DNA of 64,000 nt from Serratia liquefaciens (GCA_012719855.1 JAAXZN010000007.1:1-64000), one strand, 5' to 3'. Shown: positions 47,793-58,287, numbered from the stretch's first letter. Notes: generated by a model from the sequence alone, not told the origin. A program made the numbers and translations.

Positions 47793-48961
47793 ACCCTGGC
47801 ATTTTGATCGTCGGCTCCGGCTTTGCCGCCCGACAGCTGGTGAAGCATCTGCGCAGGCAGGATGGCGAGATCCCGATTCGGCTGATCGCTGCCGACAGCT
47901 GTGATGAATACAACAAGCCGGAACTCAGCCACGCGATCGGTCAGCAGCAAACGGCTGACGCATTGACGCGGCAAACATCCGGCAGCTTTGCGGAACAGTT
48001 TCAACTGGCATTGCATCCAGATACCTGCATTACCGGCATCGATAGCCAACAAAAAAGGGTGCACAGCGGTGAGCAATGCTGGCCTTATGACAAACTGGTT
48101 CTGGCGGTAGGCGCATCGGCTATCGTGCCCAAGATACCGGGCCACGAGCTGATGCTGACGCTCAACAGCCAGCAGGAGTACCGCGAAAACCAAGAAACAT
48201 TGCTGCGGGCGCAACGGGTGCTGATCCTCGGTGGCGGTCTGATCGGCTGTGAGCTGGCGATGGACATGCAGCGCGCCGGTAAGCAAGTCACCCTGGTGGA
48301 CAGGGCCGGTAGTCTGCTGTCCGCGCTGATGCCAATCGAGGCCGCCAGCCGCTTGCAATATTGCCTGCAGCACATGGGGGTTGAACTGCTGTTAAATCAG
48401 CAAATTACAGAACTGTCCTCACAGGAAAGTGGCCTGCGGGCGACGCTGAATAATGGCCGTACGCTGTGGGTCGATGCAGCGATTGCATCGGTAGGACTGC
48501 AACCGAACCTTGGCCTGGCGCGTCAGGCTGGTTTGCAGGTTAATCGCGGTATTCAGGTAAATAACCGCTTACAGACTTCAATGGCCGATGTGTACGCGCT
48601 CGGCGACTGCGCGGAGATTGGTGGCCGACTGCTGCCGTTCCTTCAGCCGATACAGTTCAGTGCCATGACCCTGGCGAAAAATTTGCTGGGTGCCACGGAA
48701 GAGGTGAAGCTGCCCGCTATGTTGGTCAAGGTGAAAACCCCCAACCTGCCGCTGCACCTGGCGGGGGAAACTCATCGACAGGATCTGAGCTGGAGCATTA
48801 CCGCCGAACAGCAAGGCATGATCGCCAAAGGCTTTGATCGGCAACGGCGGTTACGTGCCTTTATCGTTAGCGAAGAGCACATGAAACTGGCTTTCAGCTT
48901 GCTGAAGGAATTGAACGCCTTAGCGGCAGAGGGGACTTCGCCTGACGGTAGCCTGGCGTAA
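47789..48961 (+). CDS. norW: NorW, flavorubredoxin reductase
   Basis: NorW passes electrons from NADH to NorV. The start at 47789 ([20 protein letters not shown]) has GGAGG upstream and overlaps the norV stop as ATGA; the frame is open from 47732. The 390-residue product has an N-terminal FAD motif VGSGFAA, a central NAD motif [15 protein letters not shown] and the FAD motif [13 protein letters not shown]. It is intact, so it would lack a partner if norV is dead. Confidence 0.95.
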   Translation: MNPGILIVGSGFAARQLVKHLRRQDGEIPIRLIAADSCDEYNKPELSHAIGQQQTADALTRQTSGSFAEQFQLALHPDTCITGIDSQQKRVHSGEQCWPYDKLVLAVGASAIVPKIPGHELMLTLNSQQEYRENQETLLRAQRVLILGGGLIGCELAMDMQRAGKQVTLVDRAGSLLSALMPIEAASRLQYCLQHMGVELLLNQQITELSSQESGLRATLNNGRTLWVDAAIASVGLQPNLGLARQAGLQVNRGIQVNNRLQTSMADVYALGDCAEIGGRLLPFLQPIQFSAMTLAKNLLGATEEVKLPAMLVKVKTPNLPLHLAGETHRQDLSWSITAEQQGMIAKGFDRQRRLRAFIVSEEHMKLAFSLLKELNALAAEGTSPDGSLA

Positions 48962-49098
48962 TCGTGCCTGCGCCGATGGCGATTTTCTTATTCGTCATCG
49001 GCCTTCTGTGACTCCACACGTCAACTGGGGTTAATCAGTTGGCGTGACCGCCAAAATAGATTAATTTTAAGCTCTGACTCTCCTCGGCACTGGATGCT

Positions 49099-50055
49099 AT
49101 GACTACCCAAAATCAACACCCTCAGGCTGTCTTCAGCCCCGTGACACGCCACGCCATTTTTTTGGTCGCGACTTTATCCGCCAACCCTGAACAGCTCGCT
49201 GCGGTGCGCAGCTGGTGTGCAGATATCAGCGGCGTAATTCGTTCCGTCGGTAAAAGATCCCCGGCGGGCAATCTGTCCTGCGTCTGCGGATTTGGCTCCA
49301 CGGCCTGGGATCGGCTGTTCGGCCAGCCCCGTCCGGCGCTGCTTCATCCTTTTCGTGAGATAGGCACCGGCGACCGCGTTGCCGTTTCGACTCCTGGCGA
49401 TATCCTGCTGCACATTCGCGCCGACGAGATGGATTTGTGCTTCGAACTCGCCACACAGTTAATGAACAAGCTTGGCGACGCCGTGACGGTAATAGAGGAA
49501 GTACACGGTTTCCGTTATTTCGACCAGCGGGCAATGATTGGCTTTGTCGACGGCACCGAAAACCCCGAGGGGCACGAAGCGTTCGACTATACGGTGATTG
49601 GCGAGGAAGACGCCGAGTTTTCCGGCGGCAGCTACGTGCTGGTACAAAAGTACCTGCACGACATGAAAGGCTGGAACTCACTGAGCGTCGAAACGCAAGA
49701 GCGCATTATTGGTCGCCACAAGCAATCCAATATTGAATTGGATGAGGACGTCAAACCTTCGTCATCCCACAGTTCCCTGACGACGCTGACCGATGAAAAC
49801 GGCAATGAAGTCAAAATATTGCGCGACAACATGCCGTTTGGCAAACCCGGCATGGGCGAGTTCGGCACTTACTTTATCGGCTACGCCCGTTCCCCCCAGC
49901 CAATAGAGCAAATGCTGGAGAATATGTTCGTGGGTCGACCGGCCGGCAACTACGATCGCCTGCTGGATTTCAGCCGCGCGGTCACCGGTAGCCTGTTCTT
50001 TACACCATCGGCAACCCTGTTGGAGGCCCTGGCCGAGCGTAACGGCCCGCAATAA
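49099..50055 (+). CDS. Dye-decolorising (DyP-type) heme peroxidase
   Basis: The 318-residue protein has the DyP catalytic motif GFVDGTENPEG (Asp near residue 154), a heme-pocket region with the conserved His after KPSSSH, and the C-terminal signature FFTPSATLLEALA. No Tat or Sec signal is seen, so it is cytoplasmic, similar to YfeX-type enzymes. It does not sit with an encapsulin gene. The physiological substrate is unknown. It is convergent with pcaR. Confidence 0.92.
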   Translation: MTTQNQHPQAVFSPVTRHAIFLVATLSANPEQLAAVRSWCADISGVIRSVGKRSPAGNLSCVCGFGSTAWDRLFGQPRPALLHPFREIGTGDRVAVSTPGDILLHIRADEMDLCFELATQLMNKLGDAVTVIEEVHGFRYFDQRAMIGFVDGTENPEGHEAFDYTVIGEEDAEFSGGSYVLVQKYLHDMKGWNSLSVETQERIIGRHKQSNIELDEDVKPSSSHSSLTTLTDENGNEVKILRDNMPFGKPGMGEFGTYFIGYARSPQPIEQMLENMFVGRPAGNYDRLLDFSRAVTGSLFFTPSATLLEALAERNGPQ

Positions 50056-50063
50056 TCGCTAAT

Positions 50064-50106
50064 AGGAGGGAGACTGACCCAGCGCAAACTCAGGGTCAGT
50101 CCTCCC
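50064..50106. terminator. Bidirectional terminator between the DyP peroxidase gene and pcaR
   Basis: GGAGG...ACTGACCC pairs with GGGTCAGT-CCTCC around a 12-base loop. It lies between convergent genes. Confidence 0.7.
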
Positions 50107-50108
50107 GA

Positions 50109-50942
50109 CTACAGCAGCAGTGCCAGCTCCATTGCCGTACGCTGCAACTGCGGCAGCACGCGCTCACGCAATTCCGCCGACGAAATCTGCGAGGCATTCA
50201 CCCCCACGTTCATCGCCGCCACTACCCCGCCCTTGCGTGAATGCATCGGCACCGCGATCGAACGTAAGCCTATTTCTAACTGTTGATCGTTAATGGCATA
50301 CCCCTGACGACGCACCTTGGCCAACTGTTCACGCAGTTGCTCAGCACTGGCAACGGTAAACTCGGTCAGCGATTCGAAGCTGACCCGCGACAGATAATCG
50401 TCCAACTGCGCTTCGTCCAAAGCGCTGAGTAAAACCAATCCCATAGATGTCGCGTAGGCCGGCAAACGGCTGCCCCGCCCCAGATCGATGGTCATGATGC
50501 GCTTCACCGAAGCGCGGGCGATATACAGAATATTGTCACCGTCCAGGGTCGCTACCGAGCAGGATTCATTCAGCAGTTTACTGAGGTAGTCCAGCGAGTT
50601 TTGTGCCGCTTTCGCCAATTCGGAAGAGGAAAGATAGGCGTGACCGATAGTCAGAACCCGTGGCAACAGCCGGTAATGCCGACCGTCGGGGCAATGGACA
50701 AAGCCGAGCGCGCGCAGAGTGTAAAGGCAGCGGCGCACCGCCGCACGGGGGATACCGGTAATGTGACTGATTTCAGAAACCGACATTTGCGAATATTGCG
50801 GCTGGAAGGCCTGCAACACCTCCAGCCCCCTGGCCAGGGATGCCATAAAATTAGGGTCGCCTTTATACTGGTCGTTACTTAAATCCCCGATTTCCTGCAG
50901 CCGGCGCAGTTCTCCAGCGCCAAATTCCGACTCATCGCCCAT
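50109..50942 (-). CDS. pcaR: PcaR, IclR-family regulator of the beta-ketoadipate genes
   Basis: The 277-residue product has an N-terminal winged helix (about 25-95: MASLARGLEVLQAF, then ISHITGIPRAAVRRCLYTLR) and a C-terminal IclR effector domain (LGRGSRLPAYATSMGLVLLS). It is divergent from pcaIJFD, the position expected for PcaR, which activates in response to beta-ketoadipate. The 241-bp gap (50943-51183) must hold the operator; I did not resolve it. Confidence 0.93.
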   Translation of the reverse strand: MGDESEFGAGELRRLQEIGDLSNDQYKGDPNFMASLARGLEVLQAFQPQYSQMSVSEISHITGIPRAAVRRCLYTLRALGFVHCPDGRHYRLLPRVLTIGHAYLSSSELAKAAQNSLDYLSKLLNESCSVATLDGDNILYIARASVKRIMTIDLGRGSRLPAYATSMGLVLLSALDEAQLDDYLSRVSFESLTEFTVASAEQLREQLAKVRRQGYAINDQQLEIGLRSIAVPMHSRKGGVVAAMNVGVNASQISSAELRERVLPQLQRTAMELALLL

Positions 50943-51183
50943 GCGGACCTCCGATTAAACAAACCTTCGCATTATAAGCCTGTGGCGCCGCGATGCTGCT
51001 TTGTCTGGCACCCAATAGCGATTTAGTTATCTGCGTCACAGAATTGACAGGCAAATCATCATCGTTTCGATAATCGCACAAACAGTTGATATTCGCACTT
51101 GTCGCTGCATTTTTCCTCGCTTAAGGTAAATCCAGACCTACCAGCGTCACGCTGAGAGACCCCTAGCGTACTCAGGAGAGCAG

Positions 51184-51870
51184 ATGATCGATAAAAGCGT
51201 GGCGTCCGTAGACGCCGCCGTCGCCGATATCCCCGACGGCGCGACCATTATGGTCGGCGGTTTTGGCCCCGCCGGCCAGCCTTATGCGCTACTGGATGCG
51301 CTGATCCGCCGTCGCCCACGCGAGCTGACGTTGATCAGCAACAATGCCGGCAATGGCGATTTCGGCCTGGCGGCGCTGCTGAAGGCCGGTTGCGTACGCA
51401 AGGTTATTTGTTCATTCCCGCGTCAGTCGGACTCCTGGGTATTTGACGACCTGTACCGCCGCGGCGAACTGGAGCTGGAACTGATCCCGCAGGGTAATCT
51501 GGCGGCACGCATCCAAGCTGCCGGTTCCGGGCTCGGGGGGTTTTACACGCCCACCGGCTACGGCACCGAATTGACTCAGGGCAAAGAAACTCGCGAGATC
51601 GACGGCAGGCACTACGTGTTCGAACTGCCGCTGAGGGCGGACTTCGCACTGATCAAGGCCGACCAGGCCGATCGCTGGGGCAACCTGCGGTATAACAAAA
51701 CCGGGCGCAACTTTGGGCCGATCATGGCCATGGCCGCCACCTGCACCATTGCTGAAGTCAATCGGATGGTGTCGCTGGGCGAACTGGATCCTGAAAACAT
51801 CATTACGCCAGGGATTTTCGTACAGCGCCTGGTGACCTCGCCTGATCATCCTGCGCAGCTTTCAGCTTAA
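51184..51870 (+). CDS. pcaI: PcaI, 3-oxoadipate CoA-transferase subunit A
   Basis: With PcaJ it moves CoA from succinyl-CoA to 3-oxoadipate. The 228-residue product has the family I CoA-transferase start (DGATIMVGGFGPAGQPYALL) and GFYTPTGYGTELTQGKETRE. An AGGAG site precedes the ATG. It is followed by pcaJ after 9 bp. Confidence 0.96.
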   Translation: MIDKSVASVDAAVADIPDGATIMVGGFGPAGQPYALLDALIRRRPRELTLISNNAGNGDFGLAALLKAGCVRKVICSFPRQSDSWVFDDLYRRGELELELIPQGNLAARIQAAGSGLGGFYTPTGYGTELTQGKETREIDGRHYVFELPLRADFALIKADQADRWGNLRYNKTGRNFGPIMAMAATCTIAEVNRMVSLGELDPENIITPGIFVQRLVTSPDHPAQLSA

Positions 51871-51879
51871 GGGATCCCC

Positions 51880-52560
51880 ATGACCAAACTTACTCACCAA
51901 CAGTTGGCAGAACGTATTGCGCGCGATATCCCTGAAGGCGCCTACGTCAATCTGGGCATTGGCATTCCCACGCAGATCGCCAACTACCTGCCGGCGGATA
52001 AAGAGATTTTTCTGCACAGCGAGAACGGCATTCTCGGCATGGGCCCGGCACCGGCGGCGGGCCAGGAGGATCCCGAACTGATCAATGCCGGCAAGCAGCC
52101 GGTCACCCTGCTCAAGGGCGGCTGTTTTTTCCATCACGGCGACTCCTTCGCCATGATGCGCGGCGGCCACCTGGATATCTGTGTGCTCGGCGCCTACCAG
52201 GTTTCCGAACGAGGCGATCTGGCTAACTGGAGCACCGGCGCCCCAGGAGCCATTCCGGCGGTCGGCGGCGCGATGGATTTGGCCATTGGCGCCCGCCAGG
52301 TGTTTGTGATGACCGAGCACCTGACCAAAAAAGGGGAATGCAAAATTGTCCGTCACTGCACTTATCCATTGACCGGCGTCGGCTGCATCGATCGCATCTA
52401 CAGCGATCTGGCGGTGATGGACGTGACTCCGCAAGGCCTGGTGGTCCGCGAAATATTCGGCGGTCTGACCCCGGAACAGCTGCAGGAATTCACCCCGGTC
52501 GAGCTAACCTTCGCCCTTCAGCACGGAGAACAGCCTCATGAATCCAGCCTACCTGTGTGA
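51880..52560 (+). CDS. pcaJ: PcaJ, 3-oxoadipate CoA-transferase subunit B
   Basis: The 226-residue product has the catalytic Glu in LHSENGILGMGPAP and the family motif GAYVNLGIGIPTQIANYLP. It overlaps the start of pcaF by 23 bp, which points to translational coupling. PcaI and PcaJ are separate polypeptides here. Confidence 0.96.
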   Translation: MTKLTHQQLAERIARDIPEGAYVNLGIGIPTQIANYLPADKEIFLHSENGILGMGPAPAAGQEDPELINAGKQPVTLLKGGCFFHHGDSFAMMRGGHLDICVLGAYQVSERGDLANWSTGAPGAIPAVGGAMDLAIGARQVFVMTEHLTKKGECKIVRHCTYPLTGVGCIDRIYSDLAVMDVTPQGLVVREIFGGLTPEQLQEFTPVELTFALQHGEQPHESSLPV

Positions 52561-53740
52561 CGCCGTCCGCACGCCTTTTGGCCGATTGAACGGGAGTCTG
52601 GCAACCGTTCGCGCTGACGATTTGGCCGCCCTGCCGCTGAAAGCGCTGCAGGCACGACACCCGCAGTTGGACTGGGTCGCAGTGGATGACGTGCTGCTCG
52701 GCTGCGCCAATCAGGCTGGCGAAGACAACCGCAACGTGGCGCGCATGGCATTGCTGCTGGCAGGCCTGCCGGTACAAATCCCCGGTTGTACCCTTAATCG
52801 CCTGTGTGGCTCCAGCCTGGATGCGGTAGCGATGGCGGCACGTGCGATAAAAACCGGTGAAAGCGAACTGATGATTGCCGGTGGCGTAGAGAGCATGTCC
52901 CGCGCGCCCTTCGTCATGGGCAAGGCGGAAAGCGCCTACAGCCGGGCGATGAAACTGGAAGACACCACCATGGGCTGGCGGTTTATCAATCCGCAGATGA
53001 AAGCGCAGTACGGTGTGGAGTCGATGCCACAAACCGCCGAAAACGTCGCCCTGAAGTTCAATATTTCCCGTCAGGATCAGGATGCCTTCGCCCTGCGCAG
53101 CCAACAGCGTACCGCCGCCGCTCAGGAAAGCGGCTTTTTTGTCGACCAACTAATTGATGTCAGCATCGCACAGAAAAAAGGCGAGCCGCGGCTGTTCACG
53201 CAAGACGAACACCCTCGCGCTACCACGATGGAGGCATTGGCGAAACTGAAACCGGTAGTAGATCCGCAGGGTACCGTCACCGCCGGCAATGCCTCCGGGC
53301 TGAACGACGGCGCCTGTGCGCTGTTGCTGGCAGGCGAATCCGGGCTGTCCCGCCACGGCCTGCAGCCCATGGCACGCATTGTTGCCAGCGCCGTTACCGG
53401 TATTGAGCCGTCGATCATGGGCTTTGCCCCGGCGCAAGCGGTTCGCAAGGTGCTGAAAGTTGCCGGTTTAAGCCTGGATCAGATGGACGTGATCGAGCTT
53501 AACGAGGCCTTTGCGGCGCAGGCGCTGGCAGTGACCCGTGAGCTGGGACTCCCCGACGATGCCGCCCAGGTCAACCCCAACGGCGGCGCCATCGCCCTGG
53601 GCCACCCGCTGGGCGCCTCCGGCGGCAGGCTGGTGATGAACGCGGCCTGGCAATTGCAGAAAACGCGCGGGCGTTACGGCCTGTGCACCATGTGTATCGG
53701 CGTCGGCCAGGGTATTGCGCTGATTATCGAACGGGTGTGA
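52538..53740 (+). CDS. pcaF: PcaF, beta-ketoadipyl-CoA thiolase
   Basis: It cleaves 3-oxoadipyl-CoA to succinyl-CoA and acetyl-CoA. The 400-residue thiolase has the nucleophilic Cys in [11 protein letters not shown] (about residue 90), His in [11 protein letters not shown] and the second Cys in [15 protein letters not shown] site precedes the ATG inside pcaJ. Confidence 0.97.
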   Translation: MNPAYLCDAVRTPFGRLNGSLATVRADDLAALPLKALQARHPQLDWVAVDDVLLGCANQAGEDNRNVARMALLLAGLPVQIPGCTLNRLCGSSLDAVAMAARAIKTGESELMIAGGVESMSRAPFVMGKAESAYSRAMKLEDTTMGWRFINPQMKAQYGVESMPQTAENVALKFNISRQDQDAFALRSQQRTAAAQESGFFVDQLIDVSIAQKKGEPRLFTQDEHPRATTMEALAKLKPVVDPQGTVTAGNASGLNDGACALLLAGESGLSRHGLQPMARIVASAVTGIEPSIMGFAPAQAVRKVLKVAGLSLDQMDVIELNEAFAAQALAVTRELGLPDDAAQVNPNGGAIALGHPLGASGGRLVMNAAWQLQKTRGRYGLCTMCIGVGQGIALIIERV

Positions 53741-53753
53741 CAAGGGGACAAAG

Positions 53754-54524
53754 ATGGATATCGACTATCGTCTTGATGGCCGCGCGGCTGCGCCGCTGTT
53801 GGTGCTGTCCAACTCACTGGGCACCACCTTCGACCTGTGGCAACCGCAGCTGTTGGCACTGAGCGAACACTTTCGGGTATTGCGTTATAACCAACGAGGA
53901 CACGGTGCTACGCCGCTGTCTACCCGACGGTTACGGCTTGAGGATCTCGGACAGGATGTGATCGCCCTGCTCGATTATCTGGATGTACCAAGCGCCCATT
54001 TCTGCGGCATTTCAATGGGCGGCCTGACCGGTCTGTGGCTTAACCGTTACCACCCGCAGCGCATCAAGCGGATGGTGGTCGCCAATACCGCCGCACGTAT
54101 CGGCAATGCCGAAGGCTGGCAACAGCGGGCACAGCAGGTGCGTAGCCAAGGGTTGTCTTCGATTGCCGCCGCCTCCCCCGCCCGTTGGTTCACCGAAGCC
54201 TTTCTGCAAAATCATCCTGAGCAGGTTGCCGCTCTGGTCGCCGGTCTGGCGGCCGGCAACCCCGAGGGATACGCCGCCTGCTGCGATGCATTGTCAGTGG
54301 CGGATTTACGCGCCGACGTGGTTTCCATGAGCCGGTCGATGCGGGTGATCGCCGGAGAGGCCGACCCGGTAACCACCGTCGCGGACGCCGAGTTTCTGGT
54401 GGCCAACGCACCGCATGCCGAACTGCAGCGGCTGCCGGCTTCGCATATCTCCAACCTCGCCTGTCCGGGCCTATTCAGCCATAGCGTGATCGAATTCCTG
54501 ACCGAAGGGCGCACGGCGAGCTAA
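53754..54524 (+). CDS. pcaD: PcaD, 3-oxoadipate enol-lactonase
   Basis: This alpha/beta hydrolase opens the enol-lactone to 3-oxoadipate. The 256-residue product has the oxyanion region LSNSLGTTFDLW, the nucleophile Ser in CGISMGGLTG and the His in LPASHISNLACP. It follows pcaF by 13 bp. The earlier steps (pcaGH, pcaB, pcaC) are not in the window, so only the lower half of the pathway is encoded here. Confidence 0.95.
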   Translation: MDIDYRLDGRAAAPLLVLSNSLGTTFDLWQPQLLALSEHFRVLRYNQRGHGATPLSTRRLRLEDLGQDVIALLDYLDVPSAHFCGISMGGLTGLWLNRYHPQRIKRMVVANTAARIGNAEGWQQRAQQVRSQGLSSIAAASPARWFTEAFLQNHPEQVAALVAGLAAGNPEGYAACCDALSVADLRADVVSMSRSMRVIAGEADPVTTVADAEFLVANAPHAELQRLPASHISNLACPGLFSHSVIEFLTEGRTAS

Positions 54525-54592
54525 GTCGGTTATTGGTCTGTTCTGCGATCGCCTTGATGCTTACAGAGCACAAAAAGCTCACCGAATAACTA

Positions 54593-54616
54593 ATATTTCC
54601 AATATTCTGGAAATAT
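54593..54616. promoter_or_regulatory. Probable ArsR-type operator upstream of arsR2-arsH
   Basis: ATATTTCC, 8 bases, GGAAATAT is a perfect inverted repeat, 19 bp upstream of the regulator's start codon at 54636. ArsR-family repressors bind AT-rich 12-2-12-like palindromes of this kind. Confidence 0.65.
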
Positions 54617-54635
54617 GGTTAATAAAGGAAAAATC

Positions 54636-54935
54636 ATGGAACTGAACGAGGTCGCCAACGCCCTGAAAGAACTGGGGCATCCCACCCGGTTGAGTATCTA
54701 TAAACAGCTGGTTCGTGCGGGCCATGGCGGCCTGCCGGTGGGTGAGCTCCAAAAAAGGCTGGATATTCCCAACTCAACACTCAGTCACCACATTGCCGCG
54801 TTGCTTTCTGTTGGCCTGGTGCATCAACAGCGCGAAGGACGCACGCTATTCTGCCTGCCCCAGTATGACGTGCTTAACGGTATCGTCGCTTTTCTGATTG
54901 AAGAATGCTGCGCCGAACAACAACCACATTGCTGA
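54636..54935 (+). CDS. ArsR-family repressor, second of two in the arsenic locus
   Basis: The start at 54636 (MELNEVANALKELGHPTRLS) has AAAGGA upstream and gives 99 residues; the frame is open from 54615. The winged helix is complete (GELQKRLDIPNSTLSHHIAA). It lacks the CVC motif of classical ArsR and instead has vicinal cysteines near the C-terminus (EECCAEQQPHC), an alternative arsenite site. It probably controls itself and arsH. Confidence 0.88.
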   Translation: MELNEVANALKELGHPTRLSIYKQLVRAGHGGLPVGELQKRLDIPNSTLSHHIAALLSVGLVHQQREGRTLFCLPQYDVLNGIVAFLIEECCAEQQPHC

Positions 54936-54957
54936 TCCCCGACCAAGAGAATGAATT

Positions 54958-55680
54958 ATGTCCGATAAATTATCCGATCTGCCACAGATTGACCCCACAC
55001 TATTTGACCGTGCTATCAGCCAGGAAAAGCTACAGTCCGCGCCGCTGGCGCATCCGCCACGCATTCTCATGCTGTACGGTTCGGTGCGTGAACGTTCTTA
55101 CAGCCGCCTGGCAACCGAAGAGGCCGCCCGCCTGCTGATCTCGATGGGCGCGGAGGTGCGCATTTTCAACCCCTCCGGTTTACCCTTGCCCGATGACGCA
55201 CCGGAATCACATCCTAAAGTTCAGGAGTTGCGTGAAGGGGTATTGTGGTCGGAAGGCATGGTGTGGTGTTCCCCGGAACGTCACGGGGCCATGACCGGCA
55301 TCATGAAAAGCCAGATAGACTGGATCCCGCTGACCCAAGGTGCAGTACGTCCGTCACAGGGAAAAACATTGGCAGTCATGCAGGTAAGCGGCGGCTCTCA
55401 ATCATTCAACGCGGTCAATCAGATGCGTATTTTGGGGCGCTGGATGCGGATGCTCACGATCCCCAACCAGTCTTCTATTGCCAAGGCGTGGCAAGAGTTT
55501 GAAGAAGATGGCCGCATGAAGCCTTCCGCCTACTACGATCGAATCGTTGACGTAATGGAAGAACTGATGAAGTTTACCCTGCTGACGCGCGGCAATGCCA
55601 GGTATCTGGTCGACCGTTACAGCGAGAGAAAAGAGAGCGCGGCGGAACTGTCTGCACGAGTCAATCAACGTAGCATCTAA
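54958..55680 (+). CDS. arsH: ArsH, NADPH-dependent FMN reductase / organoarsenical oxidase
   Basis: ArsH oxidises trivalent methylated and aromatic arsenicals. The 240-residue product has the FMN-binding flavodoxin-like motif [20 protein letters not shown] and [20 protein letters not shown]. It lies 22 bp after the regulator gene and is convergent with arsC. Confidence 0.95.
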   Translation: MSDKLSDLPQIDPTLFDRAISQEKLQSAPLAHPPRILMLYGSVRERSYSRLATEEAARLLISMGAEVRIFNPSGLPLPDDAPESHPKVQELREGVLWSEGMVWCSPERHGAMTGIMKSQIDWIPLTQGAVRPSQGKTLAVMQVSGGSQSFNAVNQMRILGRWMRMLTIPNQSSIAKAWQEFEEDGRMKPSAYYDRIVDVMEELMKFTLLTRGNARYLVDRYSERKESAAELSARVNQRSI

Positions 55681-55686
55681 AAAGCC

Positions 55687-55713
55687 AGGCCCGCAATCCA
55701 ATCGCGGGCCTTT
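55687..55713. terminator. Bidirectional terminator between arsH and arsC
   Basis: AGGCCCGC and GCGGGCCT form a perfect 8-bp stem around a 9-base loop, followed by TT on the plus strand and preceded by A-rich sequence for the opposite direction. Confidence 0.8.
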
Positions 55714-55718
55714 AATGC

Positions 55719-56150
55719 TCATTTCGCTGAAATTCGCCGCCCTTGCGCATCGATCACCGGTTCACCGTCTTCCTTGGTGAAAGGACCTTGCTGCGGATCC
55801 GGCAGGATATCCAGCACGGCCTCCGACGGTCGACACAGACGGGTGCCCAAGGGTGTCACCACAATAGGTCGATTAATCAATATCGGCTGTTGCAACATAA
55901 AGTCGATCAACTGTTCGTCACTCCAGCCTACCTCCGCCAGCCCCAACGATTCATAAGGCTCCACGTTTTTACGCAATAAGGCTCGCGCAGATATCCCCAT
56001 ATCGGCAATCAGCTTGAGCAATTGCTGACGGTCGGGCGGTGTCTCCAGATACAAAATCACCGTCGGTTCCACACCACTGTTGCGGATCAGTGCCAACGTA
56101 TTGCGCGATGTGCCGCAAGCCGGGTTGTGGTAAATCTTGATGTTACTCAT
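55719..56150 (-). CDS. arsC: ArsC, glutaredoxin-dependent arsenate reductase
   Basis: ArsC reduces arsenate to arsenite. The 143-residue product has the catalytic Cys12 in YHNPACGTSRNTLALI and the arsenate-binding arginines in LINRPIVVTPLGTRLCRP. It is the last gene of arsRBC, 21 bp after arsB. Confidence 0.97.
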   Translation of the reverse strand: MSNIKIYHNPACGTSRNTLALIRNSGVEPTVILYLETPPDRQQLLKLIADMGISARALLRKNVEPYESLGLAEVGWSDEQLIDFMLQQPILINRPIVVTPLGTRLCRPSEAVLDILPDPQQGPFTKEDGEPVIDAQGRRISAK

Positions 56151-56171
56151 GGCGTTCTCTCTGAGTTAAGG

Positions 56172-57458
56172 CTAAAGCGACAGGCGCAGAGCCAGAGCGG
56201 TCAGCGCAACCAACAGCACCGGCAGGGTCATCACTACCCCTACCCGGAAATAGTATCCCCAGCTTATGACGATGCTTTTCTTCGACAATACGTGCAGCCA
56301 CAACAGCGTGGCCAGGCTACCGATCGGCGTAATTTTTGGCCCCAGATCGCTGCCGATGACATTGGCATAAATCATTGCCTGTTTAATGACGCCTTCGGCA
56401 TTGCTGCCGTCAATCGACAAAGCCCCCACCAACACCGTCGGCATGTTGTTCATCACCGAGGACAAAAATGCCGTCAGGAAACCGGTGCCCAGCGTGGCTG
56501 CCCAAATTCCGCGTTCGGCCAGAAAATCAAGCACGCCGGCCAGCGTATCGGTCAGCCCTGCATTACGCAGCCCGTAGACCACCAGATACATCCCCAGTGA
56601 GAAGACCACGATCTGCCAGGGGGCGCCCCGCAACACTTTAGCAGTGTCGATGGCCTGCCCCTTTTTCGCCACCAGCAGCAGGATCAACGCCCCCACGGCG
56701 GCGACCAGGCTAACCGGCACGCCCAGCGGCTCAAGCCCAAAAAAACCCACCAGCAACAGCACCAATACGCCCCAACCGGCTCTGAACGTCGGCAAATCGC
56801 GAATGGCCTCACGCGGTGGCCGCAGCAACTTCAGGTCATAGCTGCGCGGAATATCTTTGCGGAAGAACAGGTGCAACATCGCCAGCGTGGCGACGATGGC
56901 GGCAATGTTCACCGGCACCATTACCGCCGCATACTGCGTGAAACCCAGTTGAAAGAAATCAGCGGAGACGATATTCACCAGATTGGACACCACCAGCGGC
57001 AGGCTGGCGGTATCGGCGATAAACCCCGCCGCCATTACGAAAGCCAGCGTAGCCCCTGAACTGAACCCTAATGCCAGCAGCATCGCAATCACTATCGGCG
57101 TCAGGATCAGCGCCGCCCCGTCATTGGCAAACAACGCCGCCACCGCGGCCCCCAGCAGCACAATGTAGGTGAACAGCCAACGCCCTTTGCCCTTGCCCCA
57201 GCGCGCAACATGCAGCGCGGCCCATTCAAAGAAGCCGGACTCATCCAGCAGCAGGCTGATAATGATCACCGCGATAAAGGTCGCGGTGGCGTTCCAGACG
57301 ATCTGCCAGACCAGCGGAATATCGCCGACGTGTACCACACCGGTCAGCAATGCCAAGACCGCGCCGAAAGAGGCACTCCAGCCTATGCCCAGGCCTTTCG
57401 GCTGCCAAATCACCAAAACAATCGTCAGGATAAATATTGCCCCGGCCAACACCATCAC
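56172..57458 (-). CDS. arsB: ArsB, arsenite efflux permease
   Basis: ArsB exports arsenite across the inner membrane. The 428-residue product has about twelve membrane helices, begins [19 protein letters not shown] and carries [14 protein letters not shown] and [15 protein letters not shown]. No arsA is present, so it works as a secondary transporter. A small palindrome AACATATATGTT lies in the 67-bp gap to arsR. Confidence 0.97.
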   Translation of the reverse strand: MMVLAGAIFILTIVLVIWQPKGLGIGWSASFGAVLALLTGVVHVGDIPLVWQIVWNATATFIAVIIISLLLDESGFFEWAALHVARWGKGKGRWLFTYIVLLGAAVAALFANDGAALILTPIVIAMLLALGFSSGATLAFVMAAGFIADTASLPLVVSNLVNIVSADFFQLGFTQYAAVMVPVNIAAIVATLAMLHLFFRKDIPRSYDLKLLRPPREAIRDLPTFRAGWGVLVLLLVGFFGLEPLGVPVSLVAAVGALILLLVAKKGQAIDTAKVLRGAPWQIVVFSLGMYLVVYGLRNAGLTDTLAGVLDFLAERGIWAATLGTGFLTAFLSSVMNNMPTVLVGALSIDGSNAEGVIKQAMIYANVIGSDLGPKITPIGSLATLLWLHVLSKKSIVISWGYYFRVGVVMTLPVLLVALTALALRLSL

Positions 57459-57525
57459 AACTCCTTAGTCTCTCACATCAAACATATATGTTATTTCGAA
57501 TGTATTGGTTTAAATTTTTTTAGCG

Positions 57526-57855
57526 TTACCGGCAGACAGCCCCTAACGCACGCTGCGCCAGCTCGGTCATCTGCTGTTGCCGGCTAAGGTAAGCCTGTTC
57601 GATAATTGCCGCCGCCCAGGCCGGCATATGCGGCGACAGACGGTAGTAAATCCATTTGCCCTCGCGGCGATCGATCAGCAGACCACTTTCACGTAACATC
57701 GCGAGGTGACGGGAAATCTTGGGTTGCGATTCCTCCAATGCGCTGACCAACTCGCACACGCACAGCTCACCCGCCTGGCGCAGCAAAAGCACCAGCGTGA
57801 GACGAGTTTCCTCCGACAGATTTTTAAACAGTGCCAGTGGCGTCAGTGATGTCAT
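57526..57855 (-). CDS. arsR: ArsR, arsenite-responsive repressor
   Basis: The start at 57855 (MTSLTPLALFKNLSEETRLT) has GGAGG upstream and gives 109 residues, the usual size; the frame is open from 57969. The arsenite site ELCVCEL and the recognition helix SQPKISRHLAMLRESGLL are intact. It controls arsBC downstream. Confidence 0.96.
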   Translation of the reverse strand: MTSLTPLALFKNLSEETRLTLVLLLRQAGELCVCELVSALEESQPKISRHLAMLRESGLLIDRREGKWIYYRLSPHMPAWAAAIIEQAYLSRQQQMTELAQRALGAVCR

Positions 57856-58107
57856 GGGGATCCTCCTTTTGCGATAGCCGCCATCATAAGCCGGAGAGGG
57901 ATAAATGCCAAGAAACACATATGAATTAGTGAATATTAAGAGTTGTGAAGATTTCGTGGAGGGGTTCACTTTCGCGATGGCCTGGAGAAAACGCTCACTC
58001 AGCCTGAGTTAAGTTTCAGCTATTGATTCCATACGCCAAAGCGACTGTTCATTATGTGCTCTTTCGTTACAATCTCTAGCGTGAAATCCACCGTTTAGAG
58101 GGCTCCT

Positions 58108-58287
58108 ATGTACAACTTCTCACGTTATCAGGCAAAAGAACTGGCGCTGGCTTATATGAGCGGCAAAAAACACGACCTGTCACCGCAGGAATTTCTGCAG
58201 CAGCTGAAAAGCAGCGAGAAATCTTTCGACTATCTGTTGAAGCACGGCAACGAACAGCCGCGCGAAGTGCTGGTGAAAAGTTTCTGA
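58108..58287 (+). CDS. Small hypothetical protein, 59 residues
   Basis: ATG at 58108 to TGA at 58287. The product starts MYNFSRYQAKELALAYMSGK and ends EVLVKSF. It is charged and probably helical, with no signal peptide or membrane helix. Codon use is like that of neighbouring genes. A weak GAGGG-like ribosome site lies about 8 bases upstream. I do not recognise the family. Confidence 0.6.
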   Translation: MYNFSRYQAKELALAYMSGKKHDLSPQEFLQQLKSSEKSFDYLLKHGNEQPREVLVKSF

